A stretch of DNA of 64,000 nucleotides, taken from Aphrocallistes beatrix. Its lineage: Eukaryota > Porifera > Hexactinellida > Sceptrulophora > Aphrocallistidae. Made by a program: the position numbers and the translations under genes. This document shows positions 22,030-32,937 of this stretch, piece by piece. The stretch is from contig OY725492.1 of assembly GCA_963281255.1 (NCBI GenBank), positions 4,581,571-4,645,570 on the forward strand. Reading direction: 5' to 3'. Position 1 is the first letter of the stretch, and every line of letters begins with the position of its first letter. The notes beneath the pieces are model-generated. The model was not told the DNA's origin. It did not search any database and saw only the letters and a list, made by a program, of their open reading frames with translations.

Positions 22030-22950
22030 AAGAAAAGTTCCTCGATCGGAGATAGAGTAGAAATGAGGTTAGAGTGGAATATACAAGAGTTGGAACTTAG
22101 ATGACATTCCATAACTACAGTCTAATGGAAACTGACACAAGTGAATAGCAGTCAGCTGTGATAGAGTTCCAATAGAATCAAATACAAAGTCAAATCGATC
22201 ATACACATCATCCCTATAAGGAGAATCGATCTGGTAGAAGTAAATGGAGAGGTGAGTGAGTGAGTGAGTGAGTGAGAAGGAATGTAACTGTGTTAGTAAC
22301 TACCATAGCTGAGATGGAGAGGTGTGGAGTGGAGATGCTTTTAAGGATATGAGGTGCACATAATCGAGGAAGAGTAGAGACCTCACAAAACAGTCCCAAG
22401 CATTCGGAGAGATGGAACCGTCGAAGTAGAAACAGGGAATGTAAAGAATGAATAGTTTGAAGTAGAGGTAATAGTCAGCTATGGAATAATATTGATACTC
22501 GAATAGCATTTCGGATAATAAAACGAATTTTCTGGTAAATTCCATCCAACCCATAAACCTAGCCAATGAATTCCAGTTAAAGCCTCACAATTGAATTGAT
22601 GGAGACATGGCATATGTTCCATAGGCGTTGTATCCACTTCAAACCTCTGTACAATATCAACTGGATAGAGCTGGCACTGTCTGACAACAAACCAAGGAAG
22701 AAACGAAAGAACATTTTCAAATTGTCAATGGAATGTAAGATAGATCGAGTAATCAGACATTGATCACTCCATGGCAACCACTTAGCTAAATGGCACTCAT
22801 GAATTCTTGGATCGTGAGGTGTGAAAACTTCCAAATACTCGTCCACTTTCGCAATCTATCCTTTCTAACATGTTTCTCTGCAAGACTCAAGCATTTGCAT
22901 GGAATTTACACATTTCAAACCTTGACACTATTTCATGAGACAATGTCAGA
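22030..22950 (-). pseudogene. N3: NLR-like fragment, degenerate
   Basis: Minus strand, from about 22900: GLAEKHVRKDRLRKWTSIWKFSHLTIQEFMSAI, then TAG where intact copies have TGG (Trp). Further 3' are the shared segments LLSEMLFEYQYYSIADY and AWDCFVRSLLFLDYVHL in other frames. It lies about 0.4 kb 5' of the T5 promoter block, the same adjacency as N4/T9 and N5/T13. Confidence 0.5.
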
Positions 22951-23224
22951 TCATGATCAGACACTCACTAAACGCAGCTCCACCAATTCTGTAGACACAA
23001 TCGAGGACAGCTGGATTTTGGGCATAGAATCTGCACTAATGTTTGAGACTTTTAATAATTCATTAATTGAATAACTCATAATTCTTCATCATCTTTCAAT
23101 GAATTGGTCAACTTAGGTGAGAAGATTAAAAAATGTCGGTCGACAGACCGATAGTGCAGCTCCAGGGAGTGACTCGAAGGAATATGAAATGTAAATATCG
23201 GAATACGTCGGGAAATACTCATTT

Positions 23225-24085
23225 TAGAGCATTCTAAGTGTGAAATTTGGAATCTACATATTCAAATATCCTATATTAGCCGTTGAGAACTCCCTTTTAG
23301 CTCAAAATAAGATTTTTTCCAAAAGGTGTGAAAATGTGTATATATACACATGTTAGGAACTCATAAAATAGTTAGGTTACCACTTTCTATGTACAAAAAT
23401 TGGAATCTACATGTTCAAATATCCTATATTAGCCGTTGAGAACTCGCTTCTAGCTCAAAATAAGATTTTTTCCAAAAATATTCATATTATTACTTTCAAA
23501 GTGTTAAAATCAGATCCTACGTGGTGAAATACCCTACATTGGTCGTTGAGATCTTACTTACATCTTTAAGCAAAGCTTTGCGGTGGGAGGTGTTAAAATA
23601 TGAATATATACTCATAAAAACCGGAAATGATGAGATTTTGCGATAAAAAGTCGACGGTACACATCTACACCATAAAGAGATCCTACATGCGAAATTTGGT
23701 AAAATTCGGACTGTTAGATTTCGCAGAAGCGTGCGTACGGACATACATACATACATACATACATACATACATACATACATACATACATACATACATACAT
23801 ACATACATACATACATACATACATACATACATACATACATACATACATACATACATACATACATACATACATACATACATACATACATACATACATACAT
23901 ACATACATACATACATACATACATACATACATACATACATACATACATACATACATACATACATACATACATACATACATACATACATACATACATACAT
24001 ACATACATACATACATACATACATACGGACGGACGAGATACTCCGTCCATGCCATAAGGGCATCTCCCTATAGGAGCTGCACTAA
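23225..24085. repeat. Low-copy interspersed repeat, copy 2, with expanded microsatellite
   Basis: Matches 1-740 at lower coordinates of the window. It provides the empty site for the MITE at 282-469. The ending 'catctccctataggagctgcactaaaaa' is joined directly to the mariner fragment M2, and a similar ending follows M1 and M3. Confidence 0.6.
23741..24026. repeat. (ACAT)n microsatellite, about 71 units
   Basis: An uninterrupted ACAT tetranucleotide tract of 286 bp. It generates long open frames on both strands (His-Thr-Tyr-Ile and Tyr-Val-Cys-Met repeats), which are artefacts. The paralogous site near 600 has only about five units. Confidence 0.95.
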
Positions 24086-24089
24086 AAAC

Positions 24090-24410
24090 TGAGAGGCGAG
24101 GCAAACTTAGCAGAGGAGTATTGCTACAGCATGACAATGCAAGGCCCCATGTAAGCAAGAAAACTATCAACGTAATGAGGGAGTTAGGCTTCGAATGTTT
24201 GTCCCACCCCCTTATAGTCCTGACCTGGCACCTAGCGATTATTGGTTGTTCGGGGAAATGAAAAGGCTACTACGTGGAAAAAGATTTGACGATTTCAAAA
24301 GTCTCAAGTACCAGTTAGACCAATGGGAAAAGGGCCTCCCGGGAATTCTTCGCCACTGGGATAGACAGGCTCCCAGACCGATGGCAAAAGTGCATAAAGT
24401 TGAAGGGTGA
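24090..24410 (+). pseudogene. M2: mariner-like transposase fragment, frameshifted
   Basis: Same fragment as M1 (LLQHDNAR... PPYSPDLAPSDYWLFGEMKR). One base is missing in the C-run near 24207 ('cccacccccttat'), so the two catalytic-Asp segments fall in different frames. It lies 3' of T6. Confidence 0.75.
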
Positions 24411-24546
24411 ATACATTGAAAATTTCGATTACTTATAATGATTAGTGCTTGTATATATATATATGGACGGACGAGATATGCCATAAGGGCATTTCCCTAT
24501 AAGAGCTGCACTAAGAAGTAATGAAACAGAAAAAAAAACTATGAGA

Positions 24547-24556
24547 CTTATTTATT
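24547..24556 (-). terminator. Candidate polyadenylation signal of T6
   Basis: AATAAATAAG on the minus strand, 87 bp beyond the T6 stop codon; conserved in T5 and T14. Confidence 0.5.
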
Positions 24557-24642
24557 CAAATCAGATATCAAAAACAAAAGAGTCTATAGAGACTAATCAC
24601 TAAACACAACTGTTGCTATCTAAGAAAACATTAGTTTGTGTC

Positions 24643-26516
24643 TTAGACTAGTTCCACCGAGATTTTTAGCATTATTGAGTTATCTTTATAGTATTTATCT
24701 TGTAATAGAACATCATGGGGGATAAACCTAATACGATAACCTCCATTCTTCTCACTGCTTGGTTTACTAAAGTGTTCAGCAAAATTCTTCAAATATTCCT
24801 CTGGGATTATACCATTGAACTCAAAATTATGTCTAGCATCAAGTTGGTTGATAAGTACCATTGAAAATTTGTACTTGATAGGCCATTTAAGTGTGTCATC
24901 CATTTTTCCTTTCAAAATGTGAAGATATAAACCAATATAATTTCTCTCTTCTTTCCATAAGATTTGTGCTTGAAACTTGTACAATCCTACATTAAATGGA
25001 TCACTGAATGTGTTATCATCTCTCTGAATTTTGCCATTCACTCCACTAATTTCCCATTCAAGATTTCCTATAGTTCTCAAGCTTGAGGTCATCATAATAA
25101 TCACAATCAATACAATCATTATAATCGTCATAGGAATGAATAAATATTTAAATCGCTTTAAATGATCGCTCTCTTTAGCTTTAAGATTCAAATGTTTGTA
25201 CATAACTTCTTTCCTTTCCTGTAGCGATGATCGAGATTCTTCATTCTTCTTTTCTAAATTAAGGATATTCGTTCTCAACTCTGTTTTTTTCTCTTCCAAT
25301 TTCAATACCTTACTCTGAATCATAAATCCATTACTTCTCAATTCTCAATTCTCTTTCTGTAACGTTATTACCTCGCTTTTCATTAGATGAATCGTTAGTT
25401 TCATATGTTTGTGCATGTACTCTTTCTCATGTTGTTCTAAGTTTCCTCTCTGAACTTTAAATTCACACCCGTATTGAGAATAAGGACACTCTGTTTCTTG
25501 TAGAGGACACTCCTGACTGAGATGAATAGATTTGTCCTTCCTTTTTACCCGAAATTCTTCACTGCATTCATTCGGACATGGAATAAGGAAATTTTCACAC
25601 ACTTCTAGTAGATGTTCGTTCATGTCACATGGTTTCACACTATTAGTACAGTATTCACACCTGACAGTTCTCATGGGACAAAATGTCCTGTGTGTCTCTA
25701 CTCTCCTTCTCTCCACTCTACTCACTTCTCCTTTCTCATCTCTACATCCCAGAGGACACGCCACAGGAAATAACTCACACTCTTCTAGATGATGGAGTAG
25801 CTCACTCAGCTCATTTGTCCAATCACAGCCTTTCTTCTTCAATGGACAATAAACCTAAATACAAGTATCTTATATATTAAACACTAGGATTGTTTTTGTT
25901 TGAGAGATACGAAAATTGGCATGTAGGTGTTAAACATTATCGTAGGCTGTCATTGTTATTAATACACCATAGTAATAACTTATATACATGTAGATGTCTC
26001 AATTATATTATGGTGTATAGCAATAAAAAAGGTTTTGTGTCTATTTTCACACCTTTATATATCTATCTATCTATTTTAACACTATTCGATGAATTCTAAA
26101 AATTCAGTAGAGACTAGCTTCCAACGGTTGACATGAAGTTTTAAGAGTTTGTTCATATAGAAGCGTCAATCTTCAATCAATGGTAAAATACATTGAAATT
26201 TATAAAAATTCTAACTCACTTGTTTCTCGCTGACTGTTTCACGATTTAATTGAGCTAATTGTTTGTTTATCCCTTTCGGAATACAAAGAGAACAAGCAAT
26301 TCCGTGTCTACAATCTTTCTCAAACAAACACGCATCTCTCAACATTCCTCTGCAGTAGTTACAGAGTAGAAACTTCTCACCTAAATTTCCAGAAATTTCT
26401 TCCATTAGCACTAACAACTCTGTTCTCCATCCTCCGTAACCACCATCATCTCGTATCACATACACTAACTTGTTTATTTCTGAGTTAGGTTCTGGTACAG
26501 AGGTTTTCTCTGCCAT
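24643..26516 (-). pseudogene. T6: TRAF unit with a single nonsense codon in exon 2
   Basis: Exon 1 26220-26516 (99 codons, with a two-residue insertion in TELLVLMEEISG) and exon 2 24643-25854, intron 365 bp. It is nearly identical to T14 along both exons, intron start and 3' flank. In exon 2 the codon after LQKEN is TGA where T14 has GGA (KENGEL); past it the frame continues to a normal MATH end (FIPHDVLLQDKYYKDN). The substitution also creates a perfect 7-bp direct repeat (AATTGAG twice), the very unit deleted in T5. A truncated product of about 268 residues would hold RING-like and zinc-finger parts only. Readthrough or sequencing error cannot be excluded. Confidence 0.85.
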
Positions 26517-26898
26517 TATTCACTCGTCTAACAATTCAGAACAGGATTAGTTTGTCTAAACACTACAAAGCTGAGTATTAATTACTCAATGAATGACTAT
26601 TTAAATAAAGTTTATTAGTATTGTTGTAACATAATATTCCTTCATAAATATAGGAACTTATCAATGTATGTAACCACACGAGTGATTCGTAAATGCTAGA
26701 AGGAAAGCATTGGTTAATCTTTATCCTAAGGAGTAAGAGCGTAGCACCAGCTTTATGGAGATTAGAGAGAGCTGTAGCTATTCTAGAATATTCAGACAAA
26801 TTCTTCCCTTTCATAAGTCTATGACTGAGGTTTTGTACTTGTAATTAAGATAATTCCACAAAACTTCAATAAACAAAATGTTATTTTCTAATTACAAA

Positions 26899-27668
26899 TC
26901 TTATATATTAAAACTCCAGGATTTTTTTTTTTTTTTTTTTTTCGTTTGTCCGAATTGATTGAAGAATTGGCAAGTCGTAGAGATACGAAAATTGGCATGT
27001 ACGTGTCAAATGATGAATCTAGGATTAAGTTCGAAGATCTAAGCGAAATGTTCACACCTCGCCGAGATAGGTGACAAAATGTGCTGACCAATCAAATTCG
27101 ATTATTTTATAATGCAAATACATTGGAATAAAATAGTAGTGACTTATGCATACAATCAAAAGAACTATTTTTGATTGAAATTCATTGGTTTATGTGAACC
27201 AATCAATTATCAGCCTTTTATAATGCCATTCACACGATTCTATTTCATATAAATGATTGAATACTGCTATTTTGAGTCTATTATTTGATTGTTAACAACA
27301 ATTAAAGCGTGTTATATGCTACGATCAATCAATTCGATCATACAATAACTTTTAACGACATGGACTGGAATTGATTATTTAAGTATAATAATCTTAAGCA
27401 TGTGAACTTTGTGTATTCAAATTGAGCTTACATTCAGGATAGTTGACTTAAGACTTAATACGAAGTAAATTATATTTATCACGAAACAAAATTTCTGCTA
27501 TAGTTCTGATTTCATTAATGTAACCGTAGACAAATGACAATCAGCGTACTTAGTATAGATCAAGAAAACGACGTATTGTTTCTCTAATATCCCCAAGCTC
27601 CCACTGGGTAAATCTGCGGACACGCAGTGTCCGCAAGCCGCGCAGCGCAAGCAAGCGAAGCGCGCTTG
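26899..27668 (+). mobile_element. Helitron-like element, subfamily A, full copy (head of a tandem)
   Basis: Begins TCTTATATATTAAAACTCCA after 'attacaaa' and ends with the GC-rich block and hairpin CAAGCG-AAGCG-CGCTTG. Its last base is followed at once by the TC start of the next copy. About 750 bp of body are shared with 27783-28572 and, inverted, with 51640-52372. It holds no open frame of note. Confidence 0.55.
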
Positions 27669-27782
27669 TCTTATATATTAAAACTCCAGGATTTTTTTTG
27701 TTTTTTTTGTTTGTCCGAATTGATTGAAGAATTGGGAAGTCGTAGAGATACGAAAATTGGCATGTAGGTGTCAAATGATGAA
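27669..27782 (+). mobile_element. Helitron-like element, 5' fragment only (114 bp)
   Basis: Starts TCTTATATATTAAAACTCCA immediately after the hairpin end of the previous copy. It breaks off after 'ggtgtcaaatgatgaa', where a third copy starts. Confidence 0.55.
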
Positions 27783-28572
27783 TCTTGTATATTAAAACTC
27801 CAGGATTTTTGTTTGTTTGTTTGTTTGTTTGTTTGTTTGTTTGTTTGTTTGTTTGTTTGTTTGTTTGTCCGAATTGATTGAAGAATTGGCAAGTCGTAGA
27901 GATACGAAAATTGGCATGTATGTGTCAAATGATGAATCTAGGATTAAGTTCGAAGATCTAAGCGAAATGTTCACACCTCGCCGAGATAGGTGACAAAATG
28001 TGCTGACCAATCAAATTCGATTATTTTATAATGCAAATACATTGGAATAAAATAGTGGTGACTTATGCCTACAATCCAAAGGACTATTTGTGATTGAAAT
28101 TCATTGGTTTATGTGAACCAATCAAATATCAGCCTTTTATAATGCCATTCACACGATCCTATTTCATATAAATGATTGAATACTGCTATTTTGAGTCTAT
28201 AATTTGATTGTTAACAACAATTAAAGTGTGTTATATGCTACGATCAATCAATTCGATCAAAAAATAACTTTTAACGACAGGGACTGGAATTGATTATTTA
28301 TTAAGTATCATAATCTTTAGCAATGTGACTTTGTGTATTCAAATTGAGCTTACATTCAGGATAGTTGACTTAATACGAAGTAAATTATATTTATCAAGAA
28401 ATAAAATTTCTGCTACAGTTCTGATTTCATTAATGGAACCGTAGACAAATGACAATTCAGCGTACTTAGTATAAAACAAGAAAGCGACGTATATTCCCAA
28501 GCACCCACTGGGTAAATCTGCGGACACGCAGTGTCCGCAAGCCGCGCAGCGGAAGCAAGCGAAGCGCGCTTG
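27783..28572 (+). mobile_element. Helitron-like element, subfamily A, full copy (tail of the tandem)
   Basis: Starts TCTTGTATATTAAAACTCCA and contains an expanded (GTTT)n run at 27809-27868. It ends in the same hairpin at 28572, followed by 'ttagaaataaatatgcaatcc'. Paralogous sites at 50712, 57333 and 61510 read 'attacaaattggaaata' without any element, so the whole tandem 26899-28572 entered between A and T with no target duplication. Confidence 0.6.
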
Positions 28573-28704
28573 TTAGAAATAAATATGCAATCCAATCGTA
28601 ACTAAGAAATATTAGATTGGAACTATAACATGGAAGTATGCATATGGAATGACGCACATCAACAATACAAGAGTTCAGATAATGTTACAGCAGTGGAATG
28701 TCTA

Positions 28705-29905
28705 TTAACTGATATTATTCATTGATTGGTTGGCTCTGTTCGGCGATGCTTTCGGAGTATTTTTGAGAAATGGAAGTGGTTGAGGATGCGACACAGCTTT
28801 AGCCAAGTCGTCTGCCAGCTGACTCAGCGACAAATTCACACCTTCCCCGACCTCCTGGCGTGAAGGGGTCTCCTGGAACCTCCCAGGGGGCAAACTGGAA
28901 CTATACCGGGAACTAAGTCTATTCGGGGTGCGTTCTCTTCGGACTTGCGGCTCCCAAGCGTCGTGGGTGGCAGCGTGTGGACTGGCGGGCTGGTAGGAGG
29001 AGCGAGGACGCGGTGTCTCCGTCCATGCCACAGAGGTCTGGTGCGACACTAAGGGGTCTGGGAGGACGGGGAAGTTCGGGAGAGAGGGGAGGGATGGAAT
29101 GTCAGAGATGTGGTCTCGTGTGTCGATGGAAGTCCGAGAAGAAGTCCTGCTGAGGGAGAGTGGTTCCTGTCGCATTGTCTGCATGGCATGCTGTCCAGGG
29201 TTACCATACGTCCTTTTTTTAGAAAGGACAGTCCTTCTTTTTTGCTACCTGTCCTTTTTAAAATATGCTGACCTTTTTGTCCTTTTTTTCGCTTTTTGTC
29301 CTTATTGTCCTTTTTTTTCGCTTTTTGTCCTTTTTGTTCTTATAAACTCATTCTTGTCCTTTTACGTTTTACTTGTAGATTATATACTAGAATGGCTATC
29401 ATGATGATTTAGCATAATTTAGAATTCAAACCGATATCTCTTAAACTCAGATCTGTACACCACATACGGCCGGACACCAGCACTCATTTTAGAACTGTGC
29501 TACTATATCATTATATTGGATCAGAGATCCAATATAATGATATAGAAGCACACTAAAAACATTTCCTTGGGTGCTAGCACCCAGACAGCCATTATTGTCG
29601 TTCGCTACGCTCTATCTTTACATCGTTTTTCTAAATCTTCGATCTATCCCTGAGTGTCCTTTTTTTTATGACTGAGGAGATGGCAACCCTGCATGCTGTC
29701 GCTCTAGAGCCGACAGTCTGGCGCCTATTCGTGCCACTTCTGCTTCCTTGAGTGACAGATTGTGTCTCAGTCTCTGAGAACTCTCCTTCTCAGCTGATAG
29801 GTCAGCTGTTAGGGAGGAGTGGCTAGCTTTCAAGTTTGAGAATCCTCGCGACTCAGAATTGGGTCTCTCTGTCTGCTGTCTCATTTCCAGACGGAGTGAC
29901 GTCAT
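28705..29905 (-). pseudogene. C1: coiled-coil terminal exon, split by a hAT-like MITE
   Basis: Minus-strand copy of the exon described at C4. The 5' part (29905-29692: SLRLEMRQQTERPNSESRG ... ARLSALERQHA) and the 3' part (29195-28705: MRQEPLSLSRTSSRTS ... PFLKNTPKASPNRANQ) are separated by the 496-bp element at 29196-29691, which brings a stop. The acceptor is altered as well: the sequence before MTS reads 'ttctctcttcccag'. It lies about 0.4 kb 3' of T7. Confidence 0.7.
29196..29691. mobile_element. hAT-like MITE, copy 1 (496 bp)
   Basis: Starts CAGGGTTACCATACGTCC and ends ATGGCAACCCTG, an imperfect terminal inverted repeat. It is flanked by a duplicated CATGCTGTC (29187-29195 and 29692-29700); 8-9 bp duplications are typical of hAT elements. 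Inside is a palindrome, TATCATTATATTGGATC-AGA-complement, near 29508-29545. The uninterrupted paralogs C2 and C4 give the empty site. A second copy is at 56706-57243. The T-rich interior creates false open frames. Confidence 0.8.
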
Positions 29906-30320
29906 CTGGGAAGAGAGAAGAAATCCATTTCTTGTAACTCAACTACGCAGATTGTAGCTCCTTATAGAGCTCCTATCAGGCAGTGAAATAGCGCGTTTAG
30001 TACTAGATATGCATGTTCTCGATGTTAAGTGGTGTGTGTTGGTATTATTACTAATTTACTTCAGGCTACGTGCTAAGATATACAGTTTAGCAATTACAAC
30101 AATTATATAAATCATCGTATATCTCTTTGAGGAAACAAGTCGTAATCAATGAGTTTTATACATAATTAAGTTGTTTGAAGTAAGATTAAATATTGACAAT
30201 CAAAGTTAACGGAGAAAAGAAGGACTATTAAACGCTTTAATTCAAATCCAGATATACAAGCTAGAATCTATAAAAACTAATCACTAAACACAACTGTTAC
30301 TACAAGTAGGCACAATAATA

Positions 30321-31851
30321 TTAATTTGCATCTAAAATTACTTCCAAAGAAATCTTTAGGATTATTGAGTCGTCTTTAGAGTATTTCTCTTGTAATAGAT
30401 TAGTATGGGAGATAAATTCAGGGAGACCGCAACCTAAATTCCCTTCAGCACTTGGTTGCTTGAAGCATTGAGGAAACTTCTTTAAATCTTCTTCTGTAAT
30501 TTCACTATTTTTTTCATAATTATGTTCAGCATTAAATAACATTTCATAAAAATCTTCACCATCAAGTTGTTTGATAAGTACCACAGAGTATTTGTATCTG
30601 ATAGGCCATTTAAGTGTGTCATCCCATTCTCCTTTCATAATATAAAGAAATAAACCCACATAATTATCATTATGAACCCATCCCACACATCCTCGAAACT
30701 TGTACAATCCTACATAGAATGGATCACTGCTTGTGTTTTCTTTTTGTGAGATTTTATTCTTTACTCCACTAATTTTCCATTCAAGATTTCCTTTAGCTCC
30801 CAAACTAGAAACCATAGGAATTAACAAAGATTGGAATTTCTTTAACTGATCAATCTCTTTAATAACTGCTAACTCCATTTGTTTGTGCATATCTTCCTTC
30901 CCTTCCTGTAACGATGATCGAAACTCTTCATTCTTTTTTTCTAAGTTAACGATTTTCGCAATCAATTCTTCATTTTTCTTTTCCAGTTTCACTACCCTAC
31001 TCTGAGGTTTAAATTCATTACTTTTCGATTCTTCATTCGCTTTTTGTAACTTTATTACTTCACCTTGTATATTAGTAAGTGTTAGATTTAGATAATTGTG
31101 AATATCTTCTTTCTCATGTTGTTCTGAGTTTCTTCGCATATATTTATCTTCACACCCGTATTGAGAATAAGGACACTCTGTTTCTTGTAGAGGACACCCT
31201 TCATTTTCCTTAATCATCTTAATCATAATAATAATAATAATAATGACCACAATAATCGCAATGATCACAATAATCGTTAATATAGATTGAAATTTTTTCT
31301 CTTTAACAGCTAGTTTCGGATGTTTGTGCACATTTTCCCTCTCATGTTGTTCTACGATTCTTTTCGGAACTTTAGCTTTTTCACATCCGTATTGAAAATA
31401 AGGACACGGCACAGAATATAACTCGCAATGTTGTAGATGATGGAGTAACTCACCCAGTTCATTTGTCCAACCACAGCCCTTAGATTTCAATGGACAATAA
31501 ACCTAAATATTTATGTAGCAGTGTCAATTGAAACACAAGTAATTTATATAAATTCTAACTCACTTGTTTCTCGTTGACTGCTTCACGATTCAATTGAGCT
31601 ATTTGTTTGTTTACATCTTTTGGAATACAAACAGAACAAGCTACTTTATGTTTACCATCTTTCTCAAACAAACACGCATCTCTCAACATTCCTCCGCAGT
31701 AGTTACAAAGTAGAAACCCTTCTCCATCTTCTGTTACATCTTTCACTAACAACTCTGTTCTCCATCCTCCGTAACTACCATCATCTCGTATCACATACAC
31801 TAACTTGTTTATTTCTGAGTTAGGTTCTGGTACAGAGGTTTTCTCTGCCAT
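30321..31851 (-). CDS. T7: RING-like/zf-TRAF/MATH protein with internal hydrophobic segment
   Basis: Exon 1 31564-31851 (96 codons) and exon 2 30321-31502, 61-bp phase-0 intron, give 489 residues. After the RING-like cluster and CGW..HLQHCELYSVPCPYFQYGC comes a strongly hydrophobic run (SILTIIVIIAIIVVIIIIII, about residues 150-170), a strong transmembrane candidate encoded by ATT/ATA/ATC-rich repetitive DNA. A second zinc-finger part (CPLQETECPYSQYGCED), a long coiled coil (VVKLEKKNEELIAKIVNLEK) and a MATH domain follow (DPFYVGLYKFRG, LKWPIRYKYSV, FISHTNLLQEKYSKDD). The middle fingers seen in T4 are replaced by the hydrophobic stretch. If it spans the membrane, fingers lie on both sides, which is unusual for a TRAF-like protein. 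Confidence 0.82.
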
Positions 31852-31949
31852 TATTCACTCGTCTAACAATTCAGAACAGGATTAGTTTGTCTAAACACTA
31901 CAAAACTGAGTATTAATAACAGAAAGAGTGACTATTATGCTGTAATTGT

Positions 31950-32937
31950 ATATATCCATTAGATTCTTGGAACCAAGATCCTTTTTAAAATTATAGTCAT
32001 AAGATGTATACCAGGGATTTGAGTTTGGTTCGACTGCTGGATTAGCTTTGCCAGATTCAAGATATTATGAATTGTAAATATTGAGTTTTAATTTCAGATT
32101 ATACACTAGGGTACATACAATTCGTGACAGAATGATACAGTCTAACATCGATTTTAAAATGTTGACAGGACGCCATGAATTATATTATTGCTAAATTACA
32201 CTAGGTGTAGTGCTTTATAATTATTGAAGAAACCATTGCAACCGATATATTTTAACTAAGTATACTAATATCAATTTACTTTGTAAGTGCTGGTCTGTTG
32301 GGATGCTGGAGTGGGGCGAAATTTATTATAACCGAATTGATATTATTTTGTTAAACATCGGCGTACTCCTATAAAAAGTGTTGACGTACCCCCAGGGGTA
32401 CGCGTACCCCAGTGTGAGAACCCCTGGATTCTATATGATAAATTATTTGTTCACTTTTGTTTACAGTTGACACATAAAGTAAACAAATCCTAAAAATAAG
32501 GTAGAGACTAACTTTCAATTGTTTGACCTGGGTTTTTAGAGGTGTAGGTTCCTAATGTCGTATTTTCGATATTGTATGGATAGATCACAATCAAAGAATC
32601 ATCAATCATAAAATGAATATTTCTATCAGGTTGAAAATGTTTCAATAATTAATCACCTTTTAAGGAAAGGATAATATCAATGTTTTACTCATATTTTAGA
32701 CATGACAAATTCCAGGAGGCACAAAACAGGACTGTCCGAAATTGCTTAAACGTCATTTTAGCAAAATGAGACCGACCTTGAAACCAAGTTCTATAATTTT
32801 GATCTATTCTGTCTCGGGAAAAAGGCATACAAACTACAAAATATTTCAATGTTTGCTTGAAATCCAGAACTGAATAGTAAGAATAAGAAACTATAGAATT
32901 ATGACTAGTGAATCCAATACATTCTGTAGCTAAGACT
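31950..32937. other. Intergenic; possible hAT terminus, otherwise nothing recognised
   Basis: At 32375-32428, 'gtacccccaggggtacgcgtaccccagtgtgagaacccctgg' (split here by a palindromic centre) resembles a common hAT-element end (complement CAGGGGTTCTCACACTGGGG). The other terminus was not found. No gene is supported in the rest. Confidence 0.35.

Noticed and set aside
23517-24170. Long open frames on both strands with Tyr-Val-Cys-Met or His-Thr-Tyr-Ile repeats
   Set aside because: They are translations of the ACAT microsatellite; all frames on both strands stay open because the tetranucleotide lacks stop codons.
29099-29404. Leu/Phe-rich plus-strand open frame, repeated at 56701-56913, looking like a membrane protein
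   Set aside because: It is the T-rich interior of a hAT-like MITE; both copies are inside the element and share no start or context of a gene.
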